Assembly (NCBI RefSeq): GCF_946479415.1
Contig: NZ_CAMLFY010000017.1
Location: 1 to 52,610, forward strand
Length of the DNA: 52,610 nt
Direction: 5' to 3'
Source of the DNA: an uncultured Shinella sp.
GTDB taxonomy: Bacteria; Pseudomonadota; Alphaproteobacteria; Rhizobiales; Rhizobiaceae
Positions 1 through 7,639 of this stretch are shown here, piece after piece; within the stretch, counting starts at the first letter, position 1; each line of letters opens with the position of its first letter. The notes beneath the pieces are model-generated. The model ran no database searches. It saw only the letters and a list, made by a program, of their open reading frames with translations, and had not been told where the DNA came from. The translations under genes were made by a program, and so were the position numbers.

Positions 1-278
1 TCGGCCAGGCACATCAGCGCCACGCCTTCCTGGCTCGACAGCGAATATTCCTGCACCAGTCCTTCGACGCCCGTGCCCTTGTGCTTGGCGCGCAGCGCCT
101 CGATTAGCGTGCGGGCGGTGCTGCGGATGTCGTAACGCTCGCGCTCGGAAACGCGGGCGGCCGCGACCAGCGGCGGCAGGCACTCGGTCTCGGGGCGGCG
201 GTAGGCGGCCGTGATGGCCTGGCGCAGCGCGCTCTGCGGACGGATCGGCGGGGCGAAATCGGAAAAGGGGTTCTGCAT
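1..278 (-). CDS. putA: PutA, bifunctional proline dehydrogenase / P5C dehydrogenase (5' part only)
   Basis: Only the first 92 or so residues are present; the gene runs off the left edge. PutA oxidises proline to glutamate through pyrroline-5-carboxylate at the inner membrane. The visible part matches the PutA N-terminus: an early RQAITAAYRRPE stretch, then GVEGLVQEYSLSSQEGVALMCLAE at the edge, a hallmark of the family. No ribbon-helix-helix DNA-binding domain precedes it, unlike the autoregulated enterobacterial PutA, which fits the separate regulator PutR encoded divergently at 703. A small gene lies 37 nt upstream on the same strand. Family identity is confident; full length and catalytic residues cannot be checked. 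Confidence 0.9.
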   Translation of the reverse strand, partial: MQNPFSDFAPPIRPQSALRQAITAAYRRPETECLPPLVAAARVSERERYDIRSTARTLIEALRAKHKGTGVEGLVQEYSLSSQEGVALMCLA

Positions 279-315
279 GGAAGGACCTATGAGAGGCGTT
301 CGGTGTCTGAAGAGA

Positions 316-519
316 TCAGCGGATGAAGGCAGGGGCAGGCTCGTCCAGAAACGGGGCGTCGTCGAACTCTGATGCGCCGTGGAGCATCACACGCTCGCGG
401 GCGCTTTCGGACCGCTCCGCCCTGATGCTGCAAGCCGCCACGACGGCCCGGATGGCGAGCGGCTTGTAGTGGCGGATGAGGTCCGCCGGCATGCTAGCAT
501 CGAAGTTCCTGTCTTGCAT
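316..519 (-). CDS. small hypothetical protein in the putA leader
   Basis: A 67-residue basic/acidic protein with no signal peptide or membrane segment. It carries a DLIRHYKPLAIRAVVAAC stretch that looks like a conserved helical core, followed by a charged tail. The start is preceded by a strong GGGGGAG ribosome site. It lies in the putA direction and ends 37 nt before the putA start, so it is probably co-transcribed as the first gene of the putA message. No function is recognised. It could be a translated leader, a small regulatory protein, or a chance ORF; the ribosome site and codon use favour a real gene. Confidence 0.55.
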   Translation of the reverse strand: MQDRNFDASMPADLIRHYKPLAIRAVVAACSIRAERSESARERVMLHGASEFDDAPFLDEPAPAFIR

Positions 520-651
520 CCCATCTCCCCCTGTCTTTGGCCGGGAATGCCGCCTTGGCCGACATACGCTTTGGTGGCCGGTTGGGTGGATTCATTCCTG
601 GAAACTGGGCGCAATAGATATCACGCGGCGCTGAAACATATGGACTTCATA

Positions 652-690
652 TTTCGTTGATTTAGGCTATATGGTTCTATTTTTCGTTGA
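652..690. promoter_or_regulatory. putative PutR binding region in the putR-putA intergenic space
   Basis: Two direct copies of TTTCGTTGA occur at 652-660 and 682-690, exactly 30 bp apart, about three helical turns, in an AT-richer stretch just upstream of putR. Lrp/AsnC proteins bind as multimers to phased sites, so this is a reasonable PutR operator for autoregulation and putA activation. The repeat is seen directly; the assignment is inference. Confidence 0.4.
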
Positions 691-702
691 ATGGAGGTCT
701 AA

Positions 703-1173
703 TTGACTGATAATTTGCAGGTTGATGGGTCGTTGGACGCCTTCGACCGAAAAATCCTCGAAGAACTCGGGCAGAACGGCCGCATCTCGGTGGCGGAGCT
801 TGCCGAGAAGGTCGGCCTTTCCAAGACGCCGTGCCAGAACCGCTTCAAGCGCTTGCTCGCGGAAGGCTTCATCCAGGGCTTCAAGGCGATCCTCAATCCG
901 TCCAAGATGAACCTCGATCACATCGCTTTCGCCGAGGTGAAGCTGACCAACACGCACGAGGAGGCGCTGACTTCCTTCAACAACGCGGTGAAGAAGATCA
1001 GGGAAGTGGAGGAGTGCCACATGATCGCGGGCCGCTTCGACTATCTCCTGAAGATCCGCACGCGCGACATCAAGAAATACCGGCTGGTGCTGGGCGAGCG
1101 GATTTCGAACCTGCCCTATGTCGCCAACACCTCCACGAATGTGGTGATGGAGACGGTGAAGGAACGAGGCTAG
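703..1173 (+). CDS. putR: PutR, Lrp/AsnC-family proline-responsive regulator
   Basis: A 156-residue Lrp-type regulator: N-terminal winged helix (about residues 9-60, with DRKILEELGQNGRISVAELAEKVGLSKTP) and a C-terminal RAM/AsnC effector domain (about 70-150, including IAGRFDYLLKIRTRDI). The start is TTG with GGAGGT 5-9 nt upstream. It is divergent from putA, the arrangement known from Agrobacterium, where PutR activates putA in response to proline. Its TAG stop codon is the first triplet of a palindromic repeat element. Family certain; PutR assignment rests on homologous context. Confidence 0.88.
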   Translation: MTDNLQVDGSLDAFDRKILEELGQNGRISVAELAEKVGLSKTPCQNRFKRLLAEGFIQGFKAILNPSKMNLDHIAFAEVKLTNTHEEALTSFNNAVKKIREVEECHMIAGRFDYLLKIRTRDIKKYRLVLGERISNLPYVANTSTNVVMETVKERG

Positions 1174-1265
1174 AGCAATTCCGGTTTACCGGAATTGCTC
1201 TAGCCTTACATTTTTGCCGCATTGTCCGACGCCGAAGCGATGCCGCTTCGGCTGGAAATGCTCTA
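1171..1265. repeat. 95-bp palindromic mosaic intergenic element (rhizobial type)
   Basis: The left part is a perfect 15-nt inverted repeat (TAGAGCAATTCCGGT, loop TT, 1171-1202). A second perfect hairpin, GCCGAAGCG/CGCTTCGGC, lies at 1231-1252. The ends of the whole element are also inverted (TAGAGCA-TTCC against GGAA-TGCTCTA). Such TAGAGCA-bordered mosaics resemble dispersed rhizobial intergenic elements. It sits between two convergent genes and probably ends transcription both ways. The TAG at each end serves as the stop codon of the neighbouring gene. Confidence 0.6.
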
Positions 1266-1724
1266 GCCGAAGATTTCGCGGGCTTCGGCTTTTGCGGCGA
1301 GCAGGCTTTCGAGGATCGTCTTTTCGGAGAAGACGTGGCGGCGCAGACTTTCCTGGAAGCCGCCCAGCATGCGCGCGACGGTATCGGGCGAAAGCCCGCA
1401 GCGGCCGTCGGCGACGGCCTTGAGCGTGAGTGACAATTCCTCCGCTGCCAGCCGGTCGCAGCGGTGCTCGGCCTTCAGGCGCTCGATGGTCATGGCGGCG
1501 AAGCAAGAGCCGGCGTGGCGGTCGAAATCCGGGAAAAGCAGCCGTTCCTCCAGATCGTGTACGGATTTCAGGAGCGGCGGGATGGCGTCGGCAAGGTCCC
1601 GCAGCTCGGCGGCGCCGGCGGGGTCGCCGGCGGCTTCTTCGAGGCGCAGGCAGAGGTCGAGCAGATTGCCGTGTAGGGCTTCCAGCCGGCCTATATCGGC
1701 GGCGGCAAGGGTTTGTCCGCTCAT
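1263..1724 (-). CDS. hemerythrin-like (HHE cation-binding) domain protein
   Basis: A 153-residue helical protein with the histidine pattern of an HHE hemerythrin domain: His18 in helix 1, H56DLEE followed by LLFPDFDRH70 in helix 2, a conserved AEH in helix 3 and RRH in helix 4. Such proteins bind a di-iron centre and are often linked to O2, NO or peroxide handling or repair of iron proteins. A GGAGG ribosome site precedes the start. It lies 9 nt behind the small membrane protein gene at 1734, so the two form an operon diverging from norE. That context suggests a role in nitrosative stress. The substrate is unknown. Confidence 0.7.
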   Translation of the reverse strand: MSGQTLAAADIGRLEALHGNLLDLCLRLEEAAGDPAGAAELRDLADAIPPLLKSVHDLEERLLFPDFDRHAGSCFAAMTIERLKAEHRCDRLAAEELSLTLKAVADGRCGLSPDTVARMLGGFQESLRRHVFSEKTILESLLAAKAEAREIFG

Positions 1725-1733
1725 GCTCGCCTC

Positions 1734-1889
1734 CTACTGGCCGAAGAACAGCACGGCGGCGATGACCACGGAGGCGCCGACGGCCGAGATTGTGCCGGCG
1801 CCCTGGAGCACGCCCATGCGGTAGAGCATCAGGGCGAAGCCGATGATGACGGGGGTCGCGACGAGAATGCCGATCTGCGCGTCGGTCAT
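1734..1889 (-). CDS. small two-helix membrane protein of the denitrification island
   Basis: A 51-residue protein that is almost entirely two hydrophobic segments (about 7-24 and 31-48) joined by a short YRMGVLQGAG turn. I chose the ATG at 1889 because AAGGAAAGGA lies just upstream; a longer in-frame extension has no ribosome site and would overlap the NnrR-type box. It precedes the hemerythrin gene by 9 nt and diverges from norE. No family is recognised. It may be a membrane partner of the hemerythrin protein or an accessory of nitric oxide reductase. Confidence 0.6.
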   Translation of the reverse strand: MTDAQIGILVATPVIIGFALMLYRMGVLQGAGTISAVGASVVIAAVLFFGQ

Positions 1890-1940
1890 GAGATGATCCT
1901 TTCCTTTGTCGTCATCCTGCCGCGTCTGCCGGTTCGCATC

Positions 1941-1956
1941 TTTGTGCCGGCGCAAA
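1941..1956 (+). promoter_or_regulatory. NnrR/FNR-type box upstream of norE
   Basis: TTTGTGCCGGCGCAAA, a perfect TTTG-N8-CAAA dyad. CTAGAA at 1977-1982, 21 bp downstream, matches the -10 candidate found after the norC and nirK boxes. The predicted norE transcript therefore starts at about 1989-1990, at the norE start codon. The box could also serve the divergent pair at 1889. Confidence 0.75.
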
Positions 1957-1988
1957 GAAGGCGGCGGCCCGGCCCGCTAGAAAAGGCC

Positions 1989-2549
1989 ATGGCGACGACG
2001 GATGATTTCAGCATGGCGGTGACGAAGGCGCAGGGTGGCGAGGGCGACGGCCTGCTTTTGTGGATTTTAGTCTGGAGCGAGCTTGCGGCCTTCGGCGCGC
2101 TGCTCATCGCCTTCATGGTGATGACGGTGATCGATCCGGAGGGTGCCGCGCTGTTTCGCACGCATCTCCATCCGGGCCTTGCGGCGGCAAACACCATCAT
2201 CCTCGTGCTGAGCGGCTGGCAGGCGGCGCTGGCGGTCCGGCTCGGTGCCGAGGGCAGGGCCGTCCGCCGCTCCCTTGTGCTGGCGGCCCTGCTTGGCCTT
2301 TGTTTCGCAGCCGTGAAGGTCTTCGAATACGCGCTGGAAGTCCGCTCCGGTATAGGCGGTCTCGACCGGCTCGCCGAACTCTATTTCCTCATCACGGGTT
2401 TCCACCTGCTGCATGTCGTGTTCGGCGCGGCGATCCTCCTTCTCGTCGCCTGGCGGCCCTCGCGCGGCAACGTCGTGATGATCGCGACGCTCTGGCACGC
2501 GATCGATCTCGTCTGGCTCGTCATGTTCCCCATCGTCTATCTCACCTGA
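1989..2549 (+). CDS. norE: NorE, cytochrome c oxidase subunit III-like nitric oxide reductase accessory protein
   Basis: A 186-residue integral membrane protein of the COX3/NorE family with five hydrophobic segments. Family features include LLWILVWSELAAFGALL, LYFLITGFHLLHVVFGA and WHAIDLVWLVMFPIVYL. NorE with NorF supports full activity or assembly of the NorCB nitric oxide reductase in the inner membrane. The start is preceded by AGAAAAGG, part of which is also the presumed -10 element, so the message may be nearly leaderless. A second in-frame ATG at 2013 is the alternative start. norF follows after 10 nt. Confidence 0.88.
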   Translation: MATTDDFSMAVTKAQGGEGDGLLLWILVWSELAAFGALLIAFMVMTVIDPEGAALFRTHLHPGLAAANTIILVLSGWQAALAVRLGAEGRAVRRSLVLAALLGLCFAAVKVFEYALEVRSGIGGLDRLAELYFLITGFHLLHVVFGAAILLLVAWRPSRGNVVMIATLWHAIDLVWLVMFPIVYLT

Positions 2550-2559
2550 GGATATCCGG

Positions 2560-2835
2560 ATGACCCGACAGGCCCGCGAACAGTTCTTCGCCACCCTCGC
2601 CATGCTGCTGACGCTCGCCGCCGGTGGTGCTTTCGTCGGCGGTCTCTCGGGCGGGTTGCTGGTGCCCATCACCGCCGTGCTGATCATGGCCTATGCCAAG
2701 GGCCGCTTCATCGTGCTCGATTTCATGGAGCTGCGCGCAAGCCGCGGCGTGCTGAAATCGGCGCTGCTCGCCTGGCCGGCGGTTCTCCTGTCGCTGGCGC
2801 TCGTCCGCGCCGTTACCGTTTCGCTCATCGGCTGA
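2560..2835 (+). CDS. norF: NorF-like small membrane protein
   Basis: A 91-residue protein with three hydrophobic segments (about 9-26, 31-45 and 60-88). It lies 10 nt after norE and before norC, the position of norF in Paracoccus and rhizobia. NorF is thought to form a small complex with NorE that helps NorCB assembly or stability. The sequence is short and poorly conserved in general, so the name depends mainly on position and topology. A GAGGAT ribosome site precedes the ATG. A new NnrR-type box separates it from norC. Confidence 0.75.
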   Translation: MTRQAREQFFATLAMLLTLAAGGAFVGGLSGGLLVPITAVLIMAYAKGRFIVLDFMELRASRGVLKSALLAWPAVLLSLALVRAVTVSLIG

Positions 2836-2850
2836 CGAACCGTCCCGCTC

Positions 2851-2866
2851 TTTGCCTGTGCGCAAA
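2851..2866 (+). promoter_or_regulatory. NnrR-type box and promoter of norCBQD
   Basis: TTTGCCTGTGCGCAAA, a perfect TTTG-N8-CAAA dyad. CTAGAA at 2886-2891 lies 20 bp downstream, giving a predicted transcript start near 2900 and a leader of about 95 nt before norC. Confidence 0.8.
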
Positions 2867-2994
2867 GAAGCCTTTTCTCCCGACGCTAGAACGGAAGCGT
2901 CCCGCATCGCCGGCGAGGGGAATCGCCGGCAATCGTTTTCGCGGGGTTTGACGCCGGACGCCAAAGGGTTTCCCGGCAAGGAAAGGACCAGGGG

Positions 2995-3447
2995 ATGGCA
3001 GAGCGCCTAACCAAGACCGGGGCCCGCAACGTCTTCTATGGCGGGTCCATCTTCTTCTTCACAATCTTCGTGGGACTGACCGCCCATTCGCATTATTACA
3101 TGCGCACGGTCTCCACCGACGAGACGACGCTGACCGACAGCGTCGCGCGCGGCAAGCATGTCTGGGAAAAGAACGCCTGTATCAACTGCCACACGCTGCT
3201 CGGCGAAGGCGCCTATTTCGCGCCCGAACTCGGCAATGTGTGGAAGCGCTATGGCGGTGTGGAAGATCCCGAGGGCGCACGCGAGGCGCTGAAGGCCTGG
3301 ATGGCCGCCCAGCCGAGCGGCGCGGAAGGCCGGCGGCAGATGCCGCAGTTCAATCTCACCGAACAGGAGGTCAACGATCTCGCCGACTTCCTCGAATGGA
3401 CGAGCAAGATCAAGACCCAGAACTGGCCGCCGAACGACGCCGGTTAA
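2995..3447 (+). CDS. norC: NorC, cytochrome c subunit of nitric oxide reductase
   Basis: A 150-residue membrane-anchored monoheme cytochrome c. One N-terminal transmembrane helix (about 13-32) is followed by a periplasmic domain with the heme site C62INCH66 and a downstream Met in RRQMPQFNLTEQE as the likely sixth ligand. NorC passes electrons from periplasmic donors to NorB. The length is typical of the family. norB follows after 11 nt. The whole operon is driven by the NnrR-type promoter at 2851. Confidence 0.97.
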   Translation: MAERLTKTGARNVFYGGSIFFFTIFVGLTAHSHYYMRTVSTDETTLTDSVARGKHVWEKNACINCHTLLGEGAYFAPELGNVWKRYGGVEDPEGAREALKAWMAAQPSGAEGRRQMPQFNLTEQEVNDLADFLEWTSKIKTQNWPPNDAG

Positions 3448-3458
3448 GGAGAGACGAC

Positions 3459-4805
3459 ATGAAATATCAAACGCAAAAGGTCGCGATGCTGTATTTCTAC
3501 GGCGCGCTCGGCCTGTTCCTCGCCCAGGTGCTCTTCGGCGTCGTGGCCGGCACGATCTATGTGCTGCCCAACACGCTGTCCGAACTCTTGCCCTTCAACA
3601 TCGTGCGCATGATCCACACCAATGCGCTCGTCGTCTGGCTGCTCATGGGCTTCATGGGCGCCACCTACTACATGATCCCCGAGGAAACCGAGACGGAGCT
3701 CTATAGCCCGAAGCTCGCGATCGCGCAGTTCTGGATGTTCTTCATCGCGGCGGGCCTCACGGTCGTCGGCTACATGTTCCGCATCCATGAGGGCCGCGAA
3801 TTCCTTGAGCAGACCTTCATCGCCAAGGTCGGTATCGTCGTGGTCGTGCTGATGTTCCTGTTCAACATCACCATGACGGCGCTGAAGGGCCGCAAGACCA
3901 CTGTTATCAACATCCTGCTCTTCGGTCTCTGGGGGCTGGCGTTGTTCTTCCTCTTTGCCTTCTACAACCCGGCGAACCTCGCGCTCGACAAGATGTACTG
4001 GTGGTACGTCATCCATCTCTGGGTCGAAGGCGTCTGGGAGCTGATCATGGCGTCCGTGCTTGCCTTCCTGATGATCAAGCTCAACGGCATCGACCGCGAG
4101 GTCGTGGAGAAGTGGCTCTATGTCATCGTCGGCCTTGCGCTCTTCTCGGGCATCCTCGGCACCGGCCACCACTATTACTGGATCGGCGCGCCGGGCTACT
4201 GGCAGTGGATCGGCTCGCTGTTCTCGACGCTGGAAGTCGCGCCCTTCTTCACCATGGTCATCTTCACCTTCGTGATGACCTGGAAGGCCGGCCGCAATCA
4301 TCCGAACAAGGCGGCACTCCTGTGGTCGATCGGCTGCTCGGTCATGGCCTTCTTCGGAGCGGGCGTCTGGGGCTTCCTGCACACGCTGTCGTCGGTGAAT
4401 TACTACAGCCACGGCACGCAGATGACGGCCGCGCACGGACATCTCGCCTTCTTCGGTGCCTATGTGATGCTGAACCTCGCGATGATGGCCTATGCCATTC
4501 CGGAGATCCGCGGCCGCCAGCCCTACAACCAATGGCTCTCGATCGTCAGCTTCTGGATCATGTGCACCGCCATGTCGGTCATGACCTTCGCGCTCACCTT
4601 TGCGGGTGTGGTCCAGATCCATCTCCAGCGCGTGCTCGGCGAAAGCTTCATGGACGTGCAGGACCAGCTGGCGCTGTTCTACTGGGTCCGTCTCGGCTCG
4701 GGCGTCGTCGTGCTCGTCTCGGCGCTGATGTTCATCTGGGCCGTGCTGGTGCCCGGTCGTGAGCGTACCGACAGCCTCACCCGGATGGTCCAACCCGCCG
4801 AGTGA
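3459..4805 (+). CDS. norB: NorB, catalytic subunit of nitric oxide reductase (cNOR)
   Basis: A 448-residue, 12-helix heme-copper oxidase superfamily protein that reduces 2 NO to N2O. Metal-binding motifs are visible: MIHTNALVVW (low-spin heme), HLWVEGVWELIMA (His plus the glutamate of the non-heme iron site), GTGHHYYWIG (the His pair) and MTAAHGHLAFFGAY (heme ligands). No quinol-oxidising N-terminal extension is present, so this is the cytochrome-c-dependent type, matching the adjacent norC. The ATG at 3459 has GGAGAG upstream. Confidence 0.97.
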   Translation: MKYQTQKVAMLYFYGALGLFLAQVLFGVVAGTIYVLPNTLSELLPFNIVRMIHTNALVVWLLMGFMGATYYMIPEETETELYSPKLAIAQFWMFFIAAGLTVVGYMFRIHEGREFLEQTFIAKVGIVVVVLMFLFNITMTALKGRKTTVINILLFGLWGLALFFLFAFYNPANLALDKMYWWYVIHLWVEGVWELIMASVLAFLMIKLNGIDREVVEKWLYVIVGLALFSGILGTGHHYYWIGAPGYWQWIGSLFSTLEVAPFFTMVIFTFVMTWKAGRNHPNKAALLWSIGCSVMAFFGAGVWGFLHTLSSVNYYSHGTQMTAAHGHLAFFGAYVMLNLAMMAYAIPEIRGRQPYNQWLSIVSFWIMCTAMSVMTFALTFAGVVQIHLQRVLGESFMDVQDQLALFYWVRLGSGVVVLVSALMFIWAVLVPGRERTDSLTRMVQPAE

Positions 4806-4869
4806 GTGCTGGCCGGCCCCGTCATCCCGCGGGGCCGGCACCTTTCCTCTATAAGATTTGGAGACTGAC

Positions 4870-5673
4870 ATGACCGTGATGCTCAAGGCAATCAACGCGG
4901 ACATTCCCGCCTACAGCCCCTCCGGCAACGAATGCGAACTGTTCGAGAAGGCCTGGATACGCCAGCTTCCGTTGCTGCTGAAAGGCCCGACCGGCTGCGG
5001 CAAGACCCGCTTCGTCAGCCATATGGCGGCAAAGCTCAACCTGCCGCTCTCCACGGTCTCCTGCCACGATGACCTCTCGGCCGCCGACCTCACCGGCCGA
5101 TATCTGCTGAAGGGCGGCGATACGGTCTGGGTCGATGGTCCCTTGACGCGTGCCGTGCGCGAGGGCGGCGTGTGCTATCTCGATGAGATCGTCGAGGCGC
5201 GCAAGGACGTCGCCGTGGTGCTGCATCCGCTGACCGACGACCGCCGCATCCTGCCGCTGGAACGCACCGGTGAGGTGCTGGAAGCGCCTGTCGGCTTCAT
5301 GCTCGTCGTTTCCTACAATCCCGGCTACCAGAACCTTTTGAAGGCCCTGAAGCCTTCCACGCGCCAGCGTTTCGTCGCCATCGAGTTCGATTTCCTGACC
5401 AAGGCGGCGGAGATCGCCGTGGTTGCCACGGAAAGCGGGCTGGACGAGGCGCGCGTCGCGCCGCTCGTCGCGCTGGCGCACCGGTTGCGCGCGCTGAAGG
5501 GCCATGACCTCGAAGAGGGCGTCTCGACGCGCCTGCTCGTCTATTGCGCCTGCCTCATCGATAGCGGCATGGGCGTGCGCGAGGCGGTGCGTGCGGCGAT
5601 GATAGAGCCCTTGACTGACGAACCCGATGTGCGTGCCGCCCTTCTCGAAATCGCCGATGCGATGATCCGGTGA
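4870..5673 (+). CDS. norQ: NorQ, MoxR-type AAA+ ATPase for NorCB activation
   Basis: A 267-residue AAA+ protein of the MoxR/CbbQ/NorQ class. Walker A is GPTGCGKT (residues 39-46), a VCYLDEIVEARKD Walker B lies near 100-112, and RQR sensor/arginine-finger residues follow STRQRFVAIEF. NorQ with NorD inserts the non-heme iron into NorB. The ATG at 4870 is chosen because GGAGA lies 5 nt upstream; an in-frame TTG at 4858 is less likely. norD follows 9 nt downstream. Confidence 0.95.
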   Translation: MTVMLKAINADIPAYSPSGNECELFEKAWIRQLPLLLKGPTGCGKTRFVSHMAAKLNLPLSTVSCHDDLSAADLTGRYLLKGGDTVWVDGPLTRAVREGGVCYLDEIVEARKDVAVVLHPLTDDRRILPLERTGEVLEAPVGFMLVVSYNPGYQNLLKALKPSTRQRFVAIEFDFLTKAAEIAVVATESGLDEARVAPLVALAHRLRALKGHDLEEGVSTRLLVYCACLIDSGMGVREAVRAAMIEPLTDEPDVRAALLEIADAMIR

Positions 5674-5682
5674 GGTCTGACC

Positions 5683-7581
5683 ATGCTGGATTTTCTGGAG
5701 CTTGAGGAGACTGTCGGCCGGGCCTGGCACCGGCTGGTCGGCAATACCGGCAGCTGGCCGCGCCACCCGGATCAGGCGGTGCGGCTGGAGGACATCCGCC
5801 CGGTGCTCGCGGTCTGCTTTCGCGGTTTCGGCGGGGAGGGCGCGGTGCAGATCGCGCCGGCGCGCGGGCGCACCTCGACGCATCGCCTACGGCTGCGTCA
5901 GCGCATGGGGCTCGGCGAGGAGAAGCTGGTGCAGCCCGGCCGCGACCATGCAACCGTCATGCTGCCCGGCGCGATCGACCTTTTCCCGGAGCGTTCGCTC
6001 AACCGCGATCTCTATGTCTGGCTCGCCGCCGCCATGGCCCTGATGCCGCTGGAGCCGGTTGCCGAAAGCGACCCGCTGCTGCGGGACCTCGCCATTCTCC
6101 AGCGCGCGGAAGCGACGGCGAAAACCGTGCTCGCGTCCTTTCCCGGTCTCGCAAGGCGCTACCGCCGGCTTTCGTCCGCCATGCTGGAAGCGCGCCAGCA
6201 CCGCCCGCTTCCCTCCGTCGAGCGCCATGTCGAGAACCGTATTCTCAGCCTGCTGCGCAAGGGCGCCGGGCGTGCCGACGAGACGCTGCCGGTGATTTTC
6301 CCGCATCGCGCCCCGGCCGGCTATCTGCCGATGCTTCCCGTGCCGCTCTGGCCGGATGCGCTGTGGCGCGAGGAGGGTGAGGGACGCGGCGAGGAGGACC
6401 AGCCGGCCACCGGGGCAAACCCCGACGCGCCGGAAACGGAGCGCCATGTGGCGCTGCGCGAGAAGGCGGAGAACCGCAAGACCGAGCGCCGCCCCTTCAT
6501 CCTCAACCGCTTCGAGAAGATTCTGGCGATGGCCGAGATGGTCAATGTCGACCGCCCCGGCGACGACAGCGACGACCACGATTCTTCGGCGGCCGACGAA
6601 CTCGACGACATGACGCTCGGCGAGCGCAAGGGCCGTCCGGCCGCGCGCTTCCGCTTCGATCTCGACCTGCCGCCGGAAGCGCTCGACCGCACGCGGCTGA
6701 CGGGTGAGTTCACCTATCCCGAATGGGATTATCGCACGGCCACCTATCTGCCGGACCATTGCCGCGTGCTGGCCGCGCCCGCGCCGGATACGGCCGAAGT
6801 GCCGGAGGCCGATGCCGATACGAAAAGCCTCATCCGCCGCGTGCGCCGGCAGTTCGAGGTGCTGCGGCCGCGCCATGAAATGCTGCGCGCGCAGCTCGAC
6901 GGCGCCGAACTCGACCTCGATGCGGTGGTGAGGGCGCGCAGCGATCTCGCCGCCGGCGGGCAGGGCAGCGACCGTATCCATCTGATGAGCCGGCCGCAGG
7001 CGCATGACCTCGCCGTCACCATCCTGGTGGACGTATCGCTCTCCACCGATGCCTGGTTCGACAACCGCCGGGTGCTCGACGTGGAGAAGGAGGCGCTGCT
7101 GGTGTTGTCTCATGGCCTCGCAGCCTGCGGCGACAGCCATTCCATTCTCACCTTCACCTCGCGCCGCCGCTCCTGGGTGCGCGTCGAGACGGTCAAGGAT
7201 TTCGGCGAGCCGATGAGCCATGGTGTGGAGGCGCGTATTGCGGCGCTGAAGCCGGGTTTCTACACCCGCATCGGCCCGGCGATCCGCCATGCGGCGGCGC
7301 AGCTGCGCGCGCAGCCGAACCGCCGCAAGCTGCTGCTGATCCTGACGGACGGCAAGCCCAACGATGTCGACCACTACGAGGGTCGCTTCGCGCTGGAGGA
7401 CAGCCGCCGCGCCGTCAACGAGGCCCGGCGGACCGGCCTCAGCGTCTTCGGCGTGACGGTGGACCGGGAGGCGCAGGCCTATGTGCCGGCGATCTTCGGC
7501 CGCAACGGCTATGCCATCGTCAGCAATATCGCCCGGCTGCCAGCGGCGCTGCCGGCGATTTATCGCGGTCTCGTGGGATAG
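5683..7581 (+). CDS. norD: NorD, von Willebrand factor A protein for NorCB activation
   Basis: A 632-residue protein. The C-terminal third is a vWA domain with a MIDAS motif (DVSLS from about residue 450, the threonine in GFYTRIG and the aspartate in LILTDGKPND). The long N-terminal part has no recognised enzymatic motif, and an acidic linker (DDSDDHDSS) lies near residues 290-305. NorD partners NorQ as its substrate adaptor in iron insertion into NorB. It is the last gene of norCBQD and is followed by a strong bidirectional terminator. Confidence 0.95.
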   Translation: MLDFLELEETVGRAWHRLVGNTGSWPRHPDQAVRLEDIRPVLAVCFRGFGGEGAVQIAPARGRTSTHRLRLRQRMGLGEEKLVQPGRDHATVMLPGAIDLFPERSLNRDLYVWLAAAMALMPLEPVAESDPLLRDLAILQRAEATAKTVLASFPGLARRYRRLSSAMLEARQHRPLPSVERHVENRILSLLRKGAGRADETLPVIFPHRAPAGYLPMLPVPLWPDALWREEGEGRGEEDQPATGANPDAPETERHVALREKAENRKTERRPFILNRFEKILAMAEMVNVDRPGDDSDDHDSSAADELDDMTLGERKGRPAARFRFDLDLPPEALDRTRLTGEFTYPEWDYRTATYLPDHCRVLAAPAPDTAEVPEADADTKSLIRRVRRQFEVLRPRHEMLRAQLDGAELDLDAVVRARSDLAAGGQGSDRIHLMSRPQAHDLAVTILVDVSLSTDAWFDNRRVLDVEKEALLVLSHGLAACGDSHSILTFTSRRRSWVRVETVKDFGEPMSHGVEARIAALKPGFYTRIGPAIRHAAAQLRAQPNRRKLLLILTDGKPNDVDHYEGRFALEDSRRAVNEARRTGLSVFGVTVDREAQAYVPAIFGRNGYAIVSNIARLPAALPAIYRGLVG

Positions 7582-7600
7582 AGGACACGGGATCTGCGAG

Positions 7601-7635
7601 AAAGGCCCGGCGTGCCGCACCACGCCGGGCCTTTT
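7601..7635. terminator. bidirectional terminator between norD and hemN
   Basis: AAAGGCCCGGCGTG (7601-7614) pairs with CACGCCGGGCCTTT (7621-7634) around a 6-nt loop. A-rich and T-rich flanks allow use on both strands for the convergent norD and hemN. Confidence 0.85.
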
Positions 7636-7639
7636 GCGT

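Noticed and set aside
3444..4904. Long minus-strand frame opposite norB
   Set aside because: Rich in His, Asp, Glu and Arg without a fold signature, as expected for antisense of a membrane protein gene. norB itself is unmistakable.
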